64,000 nt of DNA from assembly GCA_005792545.1 (NCBI GenBank), contig SXRM01000249.1, forward strand, positions 1 to 64,000. The letters run 5' to 3'. The DNA is from Pseudomonadota bacterium (GTDB lineage Bacteria > Myxococcota_A > UBA9042). A program made the translations under genes and the position numbers. The notes under the pieces are model-generated. The model was not told the DNA's origin and searched no databases. It saw only the letters and a program-made list of their open reading frames with translations. Each line of letters begins with the position of its first letter. Within the stretch, counting starts at the first letter, position 1. Below are positions 10,225 to 19,713 of this stretch, piece after piece.

Positions 10225-10594
10225 GAGCTTGTGTCCAAAACAACGCCGACTACGGCTCCCGCGTCGATGGGGGCGCACGACTCAGCGACCCCACCATGCA
10301 CCGTTGTCGGCCCCATTCCTCCTTGCGGCACACCGCGAGTGCGCCTCCGTCGTCATAGGGCTTCCGCCTGACCTTGCGGGCGCCTGATTCCGCTCGCGAA
10401 GACCAATACGTCAATACCCTCAAATGCCGCTGCGGGATCGCCAGCCCCAGGATCGGCCGCATGGCGCGGACAGGCCCCGGGGTCAGGCCCAGCTAAGAAC
10501 AGGTCCAATCTGGCGCACTTGCGCAATGGACGCGTGCCGCGCCGCTTGCTCGGATTCGTCGCGAGGCAGATTCTGCCTCATGGTGAGGCGGTCG

Positions 10595-10864
10595 ATGGCC
10601 ATACCTCAATTGACCGTGCGCGGAGTGGACGATGAACTGGCGGACCTCCTGCGCCGACACGCCGACTCTACCGGCATGTCGCTGAGTCAGGCGGCGCTCG
10701 ACCTGTTGCGGCGGGGCGCTGGCCTTGCTTCCAAGCCAGTCGCCAGCCAGACCATCGGCCACTCCTTGGACCCCTGGTTTGGGACGTGGAGCGAGCAAGA
10801 AGCCAGCGCCGTTGCGCAGGCCGTCGCGGACTTTTCGACCGTCGACCCGGAGCTTTGGCGATGA
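10595..10864 (+). CDS. Ribbon-helix-helix-type antitoxin (VapB/FitA-like)
   Basis: MAIPQLTVRGVDDELADLLRRHADSTGMSLSQAALDLLRRGA; overlaps the following PIN gene by ATGA. Confidence 0.8.
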   Translation: MAIPQLTVRGVDDELADLLRRHADSTGMSLSQAALDLLRRGAGLASKPVASQTIGHSLDPWFGTWSEQEASAVAQAVADFSTVDPELWR

Positions 10865-11256
10865 GGTTGCTGCTCGACACCAACGCCTACACCGCCATGA
10901 AGCGCGGCCATCCACAGGTCACCGGCCAGATTCGCGCGGCGACCGCGCTATGCCTGTCGACCATCGTCGTTGGCGAATTGCTGCACGGCTTTCGCAATGG
11001 CCCGCGCTACGACGCCAATGTCGCGGAACTGCAGGCGTTGCTCGACCATCCGCTGTGCGCCCTGGTTGGCGTCGACTGGGACACCGCCGTTCACTTCGCC
11101 CGCATTGCGGCAGACTTGCGCCGCATCGGGCGGCCAATCGCCAGCAATGACATTTGGATTGCCGCCCAATGCTGGCAGACTGGCGCCACGCTGCTGACAA
11201 GCGACGGCGACTTTGCCCACATTGCAGGGCTGGCGTGGCAGCGATTCACGGTCTGA
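10861..11256 (+). CDS. PIN-domain toxin (VapC-like)
   Basis: MRLLLDTNAYTAMKRGHPQV...STIVVGELLHGFRNG...SNDIWIAAQCWQTGATLLTSDGDFAHI. Confidence 0.88.
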   Translation: MRLLLDTNAYTAMKRGHPQVTGQIRAATALCLSTIVVGELLHGFRNGPRYDANVAELQALLDHPLCALVGVDWDTAVHFARIAADLRRIGRPIASNDIWIAAQCWQTGATLLTSDGDFAHIAGLAWQRFTV

Positions 11257-11312
11257 CAGCGGTGCCAGCAAAGCTCGATTCTGGTCGGATCCCAGCGTTG
11301 CAATCCTGCTGC

Positions 11313-14300
11313 CTACTTACAAACCGGCTTGCTCACCATCAACGAGTACCCATCCGTGCTCGCCGACGGCGTGCCCTGGGCATACGGGCTGTTGACCACC
11401 TTGGCCCCATCGGGTGGCGTGTCCGGGCAGGTCGTCGCCGCCACGCACGTGCAACTTTGCAGGTTGGCATCGCAGTTGTGCTGCACGATCGGCGCATCGA
11501 CCCACTCGTTGTAGTTCAGGTCCAGCTTTTGACCGGAGTTGTTCCAGACCTGGTAGCCGTCGGGGCAGTTCTCGGGCGTGCAGCAATTGCCGGGTTCGGC
11601 TTTGCTATTGCAGTAGAATTTGTTGTGCTTGGTGGTGGCGCTCGCGACTCCGTTGAGCGTCACCGGCGCCGCGCCTGAGGCCAACGCCGACCGATACACC
11701 AGACCCCAGTGGCTGTTGCGGATGATGTTGGTGTTGCCGCTCAGCTTGCCCGCTTCGACGTAGACGCCCGCGCAGCCGGCGTTGCGGATGTGGCTGCTCG
11801 ACAGGCTGACCTGTGGGTTGTTGACCGAGTACGCCGGGTTGTTGCGTAACGCAATGGTGTCGCCGAGCGTGCAGCCGGCGACCAGACCCGACAGCGTCAC
11901 CACCGCGTTGCTGTCGGCGCGCAGGCCTTCGGTCAGGACCTTGTTGCCACACGCTGTTCCTGTGGACGTCGAACTGATGCCGAAGTACGAACTGGTGGTC
12001 GGCGTGAACACGCAGTTGGTGCTGGCCCAGATGCCGATCGAGCCCTTGCCGGTGACGCGAAAGTACGCGCCGGCGGTGCTCTGGGCGGTGCCGCTGTCGG
12101 TCCGGCATAACATGCCGATGTCGTTGCCGTCGAGCCAGACCTCGTAGCCGGTGCTGCTGCCGTACATGACCTTGCCGCCGTCGACCCGCAACCCAATGCT
12201 GCCGCCGACCAGGTGGACGCCGCCGAAATACGGCTCCAGCGTGCCGCGCACGCGGGCACCTACTGCGGCGCCGACGACCTCGACGTCGTGCAGGCGAACC
12301 AGTGTCCCGGCCGGCACATCGACGCCGATCGACGGCTTGGCCGATGCGCCGGTACAGCCGCCAAATCGAAGGCTGGTCACATAATGCAGCGCGCTGCCCT
12401 GGGCGGTGAGCGTCGTCAGCCCGGTCTTGCCGGGAAAGCACGGTGTGCCCGAGATGTGAGCCAGCTGCACGCCGTGACGCAGCACGATCGGGTAGGTCTC
12501 TTTGAGCGACATCGTGCTGGCCGCATCGCCGGTGACCAGGATCTTCCAGCCGACCTTGTCGGTCTGCGCGTCGAGCACCGCCAGCGCCTGCGCGACGGTG
12601 TTGCAGTAGCCGCCGAGCGTGCTGGCGTTCTTGGTGCGGCCGCAGCACAGGTTGTCGGTGCCGACCGCCAGGCTGCCGCTGACATAGATGGTCTTGCCGG
12701 CCGGAAAGGCCGGGCAACTGGTGCACACGCCCGTCGCCATCACTTTGCCGGTGCCGCAGCTGCACACGCCCGCCTTGCAGGTGCCGGTGTTGGCGCCGCA
12801 GGCAGTACCCTCGCTGTTCAGTTTGGGCGTGCCAAACACGCAGGCCTTGCTGCCGCCCTTGCAGCCTTCGAAGCCCTGCGCGCAGCTGTCTTCGTAGTCG
12901 CACAGCATGTCGCCAAGCGGCCCGTCTTTGGATGGCACGGCATTGCAGCCGCCGAGCGCCGGGTCGCAGGCGTCCGTCGTGCACGGGTTGCCGTCGTCGC
13001 AGACCTTGGCGACGCTGCTGCACTTGCCGGTGCCCGATTCGCACTGGTCGTCGGTGCACACGGCGCCGTCGTCGCACTTGGCCTTGCCCTTGCAGGTGCC
13101 GCTGGCGCAAGCGTCGAACACCGAGCAGATGTTGCCATCGTCGCACGGCGGGCTGCCGACCGCAGGCAAGGGCTGGCACACGCCGTTGCTGCACTTGTCG
13201 TCGGTACACACGTTGCCGTCGTTGCAGTTCTTGGCAGTGCCGCCGCAGGTGCCTTTGGTACAAGCGTCGCTCTCGGTGCATGCGTTGTTGTCGCTGCAGG
13301 TTGCGCCATCGGCCATCGGCACGAACTGGCACAGCGCGGTCTTGGGGTCGCACACATCAAGGGTGCAGGGGTTGTTGTCGGTGCACGCCTTTTTGGCGCC
13401 AGGCAGGCAGGTGCCGTTGGTGCACTTGTCGCCGGCGGTGCACAAGTCGCCGTCGGCGTCGCAGGTGTTGCTGTTGTACGCATGCTGGCAGCCCTGAATG
13501 GTGTTGCAAGTATCGTTGGTGCATGGGTTCTTGTCGTCGCAACTCAGGCTGCCCAGGGGCTTACACTGCCCCGATACACACTTGTCGTCCGGCGTGCACT
13601 TGCTGTTGTCGGCGTTGCAAGTGCCGCCTTCATTGACGTTGGTGGGTGCGCACTTGGCCAGTTTGGGGTCGCAGGCGACCTGCACGCACGGGGTGCTGCC
13701 GGTGCAGGTGATGACCGACCCGGGCTTGGTCTTGCAGCTGTAGGGCGCGACCGCCTTGTCGCAAAAGAGCGTGCCATTGCACGGATTGCCGGTGTTGCCG
13801 GCGGCGCAATCGGCGTCGGTATTGCACTTGCAGATGTCGCTGCCGCCTTTGCAACTGCCGGCGGCGCAGGTGTCCTTGACCGTGCAGGCGTTGTTGTCAT
13901 CGCAGGCCAGCGTGTTGTTGGCGTGCACGCAGCCGGTCTTGCTGTCGCAGCTGTCGTCGGTGCACGGGTTGCTGTCGTCGCAGCCGTCTTTGGCTTTGGC
14001 GGTGCCGGCGCAGACTTTGTCTTTGCAGGTATCGTTGTCGCTGCAGGCGTTGCCGTCGTCGCACGGGCCGCCCGTCGGCGCATTGACGCAGCCGCTCTTG
14101 GCGTCGCAGTTGTCGACCGTGCACGCGTTCTTGTCGTCGCAGACCACCACCTGGCCCTGACACGCGCCGTCTTTGCAGGTGTCGCCTGCCGTGCACACCG
14201 TGCCGTCGCTGCACGCCGCCGTGTTGAACGGATACGCGCACTTGCCGATCTTGGCGTCGCAACCGTCGTCCGTGCACGGGTTGTCGTCTTTGCACTGCAG

Positions 14301-16085
14301 CGCCTGGCCCTGCTGGCACACCTTTTGGGCGCACGCATCGCCGACCGTGCAGGCATCGCCGTCGTCGCAGGCCGACACGTTGGCCTGGTTCTGACAGCCG
14401 GCCTTGGGGTCGCAGCTGTCGTTGGTGCACGGGTTTTTGTCGTCGCACACCACTGTTTCGCCCTGGCAGGCCCCTTCTTTGCACGCATCGGCGTTGGTGC
14501 AGGCCGTCTCGTCGTTGCAGGGGGCCGTGTTGTTGGTATAGGCGCACTTGCCGGCCTTGGCGTCGCAGGCGTCGTCGGTGCAGGGGTTGCTGTCTTTGCA
14601 GACCAACGGCTGGCCTTTGGCGCAGGCTTTGGTGGCACACTCCTCGCCGGTGGTGCAGGGGTCGCCGTCGTCGCAGGCGGCGGTGTTGGCGGCGTTGACG
14701 CAGCCTTCCTTGGCGTCACAGCTGTCGTTGGTGCACGGGTTCTTGTCGTCACAGGCGGTCGGCGTGCCCTCGCACACGCCATCGGCGCAGGTGTCCGCCG
14801 CGGTACATGCGGTGCCGTCGTCGCAGGGTGAGCCGTCTTTTTTCTTCTTGTACGAGCAGTTGCCGCTCTCGATGTCGCAGTTTGCAGATACGCACACGTC
14901 GGGCGGTGTGCAGACCTTGGGCGCGCCGTTCTTGCATTGACCGGCCTGGCAGACGTCGCCGACCGTACACGGGTTTTGGTCGCTGCACGGCACATTGTCG
15001 TCCGCGGTCTGGGTGCAGCCTTTGGCCGGGTCGCAGGCGTCCTTGGTGCAGGCGTTGTTGTCGTTGCATGCCTTGACGGGCCCAGCCACGCACTTGCCGT
15101 CTTTGCATGCATCGTTCTCCGTGCACACGCTGCCGTCGGCGTCGCAAGGGCCGTCTTTGGGCGCGTGGATGCACAGCTTGGCCGCGGCGTCGCAGCTGTC
15201 GTTGGTGCAGGCGCTTTTGTCGTCGCAGGCGCTCTCGTCGGTCTGGCCGTCGCAGTCGTCGTCCTGGCCGTTGCAGGTCTCCGCCTTGACCTCTGGCACC
15301 GAGCAGGCCGACAGTCCCTGGTCCGAGCAGATCCGCTGGCCGTGGCATTTGCCGACCACGCCGCCCTTGTCGTCTTTGATGAACTGGTAGCAGGCTGTCG
15401 TCAGCTTCTGCTGCGCCGCCCACGCCGAGCAGTCGCAGGTGCCAAAGGCACTCGGATCGCCCTCCTTGGTCTTGCGGACACACTGCTTGGTGGCGGCGCC
15501 CTCGACCGAGGTCACCGACTGGCAGCCGTAGCCCGCGTCACAGTCGCTGTCGGCGGAGCAGGCGATGCCGCAAAACCGGCCCTGCTGGCCCTGGTCCACG
15601 CACACGGCGTCCTTGAGGCCCAGCGACTCGCACTGGGTCGACTTGTCGCAGGGGTCGCACAGCCGGCCGAACTTGGGCACGCACACGGTCGCGATGTCGC
15701 CGCCGGCGCCGGGGATCGCCGCGCATTTCCAGCCCGCTTTGCACTCGGTGACGCACGGCGTCACGCACTGCTTCTGGGCGTCTGGGCCGAGGATGCAGAG
15801 ACCCGTGTCGCACTCGGCGTTGTCCTTGCACGGGCAGCCGGCCGCACCAGGGCACGCGATCTTGACCTCGGGCAGATCCGGCAAGGTCGCGACGTCGCCC
15901 GAGTCGCCGCCACTGGCCGCGTCGGGGTCGCCGCCCACCGAGCTATCACCGCCGGCGGTGGCCGCGTCACTCGCTCCAGCTGCCGCGGCCGGGTTGGCCG
16001 TTTCCTCGCAGCTGGCGAGCAGCCACGTCACGGCGGCAAGGCTGCCTAGCCGACGCCAAAGTACCGGGCCCAATCGCACCGCCAT
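11313..16085 (-). CDS. Giant Cys-rich lipoprotein (CTDC-type repeats) with C-terminal beta-helix-like region
   Basis: MAVRLGPVLWRRLGSLAAVTWLLASC lipobox; more than 20 CDDxNxCTxDxCDxxxGC repeats; C-terminal GVYVEAGKLSGNTNIIRNSHWGLVYR... right-handed beta-helix-like repeats. Confidence 0.85.
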   Translation of the reverse strand: MAVRLGPVLWRRLGSLAAVTWLLASCEETANPAAAAGASDAATAGGDSSVGGDPDAASGGDSGDVATLPDLPEVKIACPGAAGCPCKDNAECDTGLCILGPDAQKQCVTPCVTECKAGWKCAAIPGAGGDIATVCVPKFGRLCDPCDKSTQCESLGLKDAVCVDQGQQGRFCGIACSADSDCDAGYGCQSVTSVEGAATKQCVRKTKEGDPSAFGTCDCSAWAAQQKLTTACYQFIKDDKGGVVGKCHGQRICSDQGLSACSVPEVKAETCNGQDDDCDGQTDESACDDKSACTNDSCDAAAKLCIHAPKDGPCDADGSVCTENDACKDGKCVAGPVKACNDNNACTKDACDPAKGCTQTADDNVPCSDQNPCTVGDVCQAGQCKNGAPKVCTPPDVCVSANCDIESGNCSYKKKKDGSPCDDGTACTAADTCADGVCEGTPTACDDKNPCTNDSCDAKEGCVNAANTAACDDGDPCTTGEECATKACAKGQPLVCKDSNPCTDDACDAKAGKCAYTNNTAPCNDETACTNADACKEGACQGETVVCDDKNPCTNDSCDPKAGCQNQANVSACDDGDACTVGDACAQKVCQQGQALQCKDDNPCTDDGCDAKIGKCAYPFNTAACSDGTVCTAGDTCKDGACQGQVVVCDDKNACTVDNCDAKSGCVNAPTGGPCDDGNACSDNDTCKDKVCAGTAKAKDGCDDSNPCTDDSCDSKTGCVHANNTLACDDNNACTVKDTCAAGSCKGGSDICKCNTDADCAAGNTGNPCNGTLFCDKAVAPYSCKTKPGSVITCTGSTPCVQVACDPKLAKCAPTNVNEGGTCNADNSKCTPDDKCVSGQCKPLGSLSCDDKNPCTNDTCNTIQGCQHAYNSNTCDADGDLCTAGDKCTNGTCLPGAKKACTDNNPCTLDVCDPKTALCQFVPMADGATCSDNNACTESDACTKGTCGGTAKNCNDGNVCTDDKCSNGVCQPLPAVGSPPCDDGNICSVFDACASGTCKGKAKCDDGAVCTDDQCESGTGKCSSVAKVCDDGNPCTTDACDPALGGCNAVPSKDGPLGDMLCDYEDSCAQGFEGCKGGSKACVFGTPKLNSEGTACGANTGTCKAGVCSCGTGKVMATGVCTSCPAFPAGKTIYVSGSLAVGTDNLCCGRTKNASTLGGYCNTVAQALAVLDAQTDKVGWKILVTGDAASTMSLKETYPIVLRHGVQLAHISGTPCFPGKTGLTTLTAQGSALHYVTSLRFGGCTGASAKPSIGVDVPAGTLVRLHDVEVVGAAVGARVRGTLEPYFGGVHLVGGSIGLRVDGGKVMYGSSTGYEVWLDGNDIGMLCRTDSGTAQSTAGAYFRVTGKGSIGIWASTNCVFTPTTSSYFGISSTSTGTACGNKVLTEGLRADSNAVVTLSGLVAGCTLGDTIALRNNPAYSVNNPQVSLSSSHIRNAGCAGVYVEAGKLSGNTNIIRNSHWGLVYRSALASGAAPVTLNGVASATTKHNKFYCNSKAEPGNCCTPENCPDGYQVWNNSGQKLDLNYNEWVDAPIVQHNCDANLQSCTCVAATTCPDTPPDGAKVVNSPYAQGTPSASTDGYSLMVSKPVCK
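14067..14678 (-). repeat. Two tandem 306-bp (102-aa) higher-order repeat units within the Cys-rich gene
   Basis: ACDDGDPCTTGEECATKACAKGQPLVCKDSNPCTDD...GCQNQANVS and ACDDGDACTVGDACAQKVCQQGQALQCKDDNPCTDD...GCVNAPTGG, each 102 aa, contiguous. Confidence 0.75.
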
Positions 16086-16356
16086 GACCCCTCCCGCTGG
16101 GCGTTCGGCCGGGGGAATGCCGGTCGCCCACGTCACGTACGGCGCGCAGCATAGCGGGGGCGGGGGCTGGGCTCAATTGGACATTTGCGGTGGACGATTT
16201 ACGCGCTGCGGTTGGTGTGACTGCGCAAAAAGAACTAGCTGTTCGCTGGCAGCGACGACCTACACGGTGCTCGCCACCTGCATCGTCGTCGGGGGCGATC
16301 CGCGTGGGAGTATCTGCACGCCATGCTGCCCGTGCTGGCAGCAGGCGCGGACTGGT

Positions 16357-16620
16357 TCACGTCACCCGCTCTGCGGCGAGCGCTGGGCTGGCAACAGAAT
16401 CGTCGTAGAGCGTTTCTGGCGCAACGTCGATGCCGCCGGGCCAGACAACCGTGCCGTATGCGACCGCAACGCGACTGAACAAGTCGTCGACAAGCAAGCG
16501 ATTCCAAGGCTTGAGAGCAACCAGCGGCCGCATGTCAAAGTAGCGGATCTCGCCGTTGGCATAGTGCAATTGCAACTGGTGCTCGGGCATGGCGTGTACT
16601 GCTGTGATCTCTAAACGCAT
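16357..16620 (-). CDS. DUF2442-like protein
   Basis: MRLEITAVHAMPEHQLQLHYANGEIRYFDMRPLVALKPWNRLLVDDLFSRVAVAYGTVVWPGGIDVAPETLYDDS. Confidence 0.85.
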   Translation of the reverse strand: MRLEITAVHAMPEHQLQLHYANGEIRYFDMRPLVALKPWNRLLVDDLFSRVAVAYGTVVWPGGIDVAPETLYDDSVASPALAAERVT

Positions 16621-16627
16621 GCCGCCT

Positions 16628-16895
16628 TCACTGCAGCGGCGCAATGCGCAGCGGTTCATCGCCGTTGACGGCAAGGCCCCAATCGACGACCAGTTCTTCG
16701 CGGTGGATCTCGATCCACGCTTGCACCAGCTTGCGCTGCTTCGCTGGCAATTCGCCATCCAGCACGGCACCGTCTTCAATCGCAAAGACAGCTTCATCGC
16801 CTTGATAGCGGGCGTGAATGTGAGGTGCATGATGCCGCCGGTTGTCGCGGTGGTATAAGCACCAAGATGCCGTAGAACAAACTGATTGTCGGCAC
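16628..16895 (-). pseudogene. DUF4160-like protein, frameshifted near its N terminus
   Basis: VPTISLFYGILVL (GTG start at 16895) then, in another frame, YHRDNRRHHAPHIHARYQGDEAVFAIEDGAVLDGELPAKQRKLVQAWIEIHREELVVDWGLAVNGDEPLRIAPLQ*. Confidence 0.7.
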
Positions 16896-17235
16896 TGTTT
16901 GCCACCGTGGTCGCGCTCTGGCGCGAGCTCGCTCGGCCGCCGCACCGTCGCGGGGCGGGCTCTGGGCAATTGTCGGTCGCCAGTTGCCGCTGTTCAAGAT
17001 CGCGGGTCCGACGACTTTCCGTTGCTCGCGCCACTGTGCCATGCGCATGGGACAACTGTGTTTGGCGCCGCAGTCGCCCCGCCAAGCACCAATCGCCGCC
17101 GGATGTCGCCAGTGAATTCTTCCAATTCGGTGTCGCCTCATCCGCGCAGTGCTTTCGCCACATCTTCCCGAGCAACGCCGATAGCATGGGGTCTGGTCAA
17201 GAACACTCGGGCGCAACATCCAGCCGATTGCCATG

Positions 17236-18276
17236 CTACCGCAAGTCACTGTACGGCCTTTGAATGATGCGGCCGGTGATTTCGCCGGCGATGAGGGCGA
17301 GGAACTGTTGCGGCGTTGCTCGGAGGTACTCTTTCGGCAGCCAGGCGCTGTGGCCGTCGAGCAGCGCGCGCCAGTCTTTTGGGTGGTAGCGGGCCGGCGA
17401 GCTCAAGGCCAACGAGATCGCGTAGTTCATGGTGATCTGTGACCATGGCACTGGTGGATGATCTGCCCGGCGCACGTAGTAGGCCAAACGGTCATACAGC
17501 GAAATGAGGTCAAATAGCCTGCGGTGCTTTTGGTGAAAATCGCTGAAGTACTTCGCGTTGGCGACATCACCGTCGCTGATCGTCGCAAGTGTTCGGACGA
17601 CGAGTTTTCCATCAGCGGTCGCGTGTTAGCCGAGCAGGCGACTTGGCAATGCCGCAGACGACAACGCTGAGACTGCGTGCTTCGCGACCTCTGCTTCGAA
17701 GTACAGAGTCCCTGCCGTTGGCTTTAGCCGGACGGGACCGTGCAGCGTCACACAGCGCTCTTTGGCTCCGGTTCGCGATGTCTGCCAGGCCCGATGGGTC
17801 CACGGGATGCTGGCGACCAACTCCTCAAGGTCAACATCCGCCGCAGTGTCACCCATGGCGCTGCACAGTGCTTGAAAGACTCCCGGGGTCTCCTGCGCAA
17901 GGCGACCGGGCAGGGGATCCGACGGCCCAGTGGCGACGGGCATTGGCAGCCTGTAGCTAAGGCCGTGAACGCGAAAGTTGGCGCTGGGACCCGATTGCCG
18001 CAATACGATCAACGCCTTTGATGCATTCAGGATCATGTAGTAGAGGTGCAATGGGTGGGCTTCGTAGCTTTCGCCGGCCAGGTTTGCTGCGAAGCGCTGA
18101 GCCTGCCGCCAGTATTCGTGGCTGTCGCTGTTGTGGTGGCCGTTGGCGAGGAACCAATGCTCAAAAAACGCCCAGACGTCGGCGGCCAAGACGGCGACGT
18201 CCAGAGCGGGTCTCGATCCAAGTTGCAGGTCGACCGGTCGGCCGGTGTGCTCAAAGTGGTCTGACGATGTGCTCAT
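17236..18276 (-). pseudogene. YaaC-like protein interrupted by one in-frame TAA (17626-17628)
   Basis: MSTSSDHFEHTG...AHPLHLYYMILNASKALIVLRQ...HGLSY...LLG*HATADGKLVVRTLATISDGDVANAKYFSDFHQKHRRLFDLISLYDRLAYYVRR...WSQITMNYAISLALSSPARYHPKDWRALL; both halves are in the same frame. Confidence 0.6.
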
Positions 18277-18326
18277 CTTTTGCGTCTCATATTCACGATG
18301 ATATTCAATCTGTTTTGGCTCGTGAT

Positions 18327-19640
18327 CTACCCCACTATCTTGCGCTGGACGACTGGCCAAATAAGTGCCACCGTGTTCATCGACAAGCCTGTCTCTTCAA
18401 TAAGTTGCCGATTGGTGAGGCGCTTACCTGCATTCGCAAGCCTTTTTGGCAGCCGACTCGACTGCCAATTCGTTTGCCCTCCGCACTGACTCGTTGGCAG
18501 CGAGGGCCGCCTGTTGCACCGAAGTCGGCCCCGGTCGCCAGACCGCCAGTCGCCGAATCTCGGCGAGGATACCCTCGCGTTGCGTTGGATCCAGCCACGC
18601 CGCGCTGTGGCCATTGTGCTTTGCGCGCAGCCACTCGAGGAGCAGCAATTCACGGTCGGTCGGCGCTAGATAACCAACGAAAAACAGGTAAAACGCCACA
18701 CCGCGCAGCGCCTCGTTGCGCGAGCCCGGCCGGTCGAGGCCAACCTGGTAGCGGCGCTCCCCGTCGCGGAACCGTGCCAATGCAGAGGTCTCGAACGGCG
18801 GCTTACCCTTCTTGGCGGCGTTGCGGTCGTAGCGGTACACCAAGCCACGCTGCAGGTGCAGGTCTGTTGCGTTGAGCAGGCCGGCAGTGGCCTTGGGCGG
18901 TGGCACCAGCTTAGGCGGCCGGCCCCGCCGCATTTGGGCGACGTGCGACGACGGTGTGAGGGCCGCTGCTTCGCCGACAAGTCGAGACGCTGGCACGGCG
19001 GTGTCCGTGACCCATTGCTCCAAAGCCAACAGGTTGCCGGCAACGTCCTCGGCTCGGAACTCGCGCAGCACCGCGCCGTCTACCGGCGACAGCCACGCAA
19101 AGCCGGCCTGACAGGGCAACCGAAAGGCCTGGCGGGCGTGTTGTGGGTCGGGGGTAACCTCGCATACGCCGTTTTCGAAACGAGCAATGCCGGCGTCTTG
19201 CGCGAGTTGGCGCAGCAGCGCGTGCATGTCCGCGCTGGCCACGAAATCGTCTGCCACAGGTACACGTGCCAGCCGCCGGATTGCGACGAGCGGCATAAGG
19301 TCAGGCGCAGATCGCGGGCCTTGGCTGCGGCGTCAAGGGTGGTGAAGGTGGCGAGCGTCCGGTAGGGGCTGGTGGCATCCAGGTCGATGGCGCCGAAGCG
19401 GGTGCGGTCGGTGAAGCGCAGGGCGAGCAGTTGCGGGCCGCGCGAAGATGCGCTGGATGCGTAGGCGGCCAAGATGCGCGGCGCCGTGTAATAGCCGAAG
19501 CGGGTGCCCCATTTGGTGCGGTTTTCAGGGGTTGGCGAGCCTTGGACACCGTGCGCGGGGGGGAAAGAGGGCGAGGGCCTCGGCGGCCGCGGTTGGGGCT
19601 GGGACCATTGTCGTTGGTTGAACCGCCGGATGGTTAGCCA
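18327..19640 (-). pseudogene. Archaeo-eukaryotic-primase-like protein with C-terminal HTH; coding split over three frames; 5' end uncertain
   Basis: WGTRFGYYTAPRILAAY...LALRFTDRTRFGAIDLDATSPY...CRSSQSGGWHVYL (frame 1), VADDFVASADMHALLRQLAQDAGIARFENG...LEQWVTD (frame 2), RLANAGKRLTNRQLIEETGLSMNTVALIWP (frame 3). DxD and SGGxHxY motifs are AEP-like. Confidence 0.55.
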
Positions 19641-19713
19641 TGACCGACACCGCCGGCGCACTGACCGACCGCCATCTGGTGCAGGATCGGCGCATGGGCG
19701 AAGGTACATTGCG

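Noticed and set aside
12213-14831. 872-aa plus-strand ORF rich in Ala/Val/Gly opposite the Cys-rich gene
   Set aside because: It is the antisense of periodic CDDGNxCT repeats at high GC, which keeps the opposite strand open; low-complexity product, no RBS or domain.
18440-18450. Programmed -1 frameshift at the A5 run (CAAAAAG) in the primase-like gene
   Set aside because: The downstream frame is reached by losing one A (+1 direction), not by a dnaX-like -1 slip.
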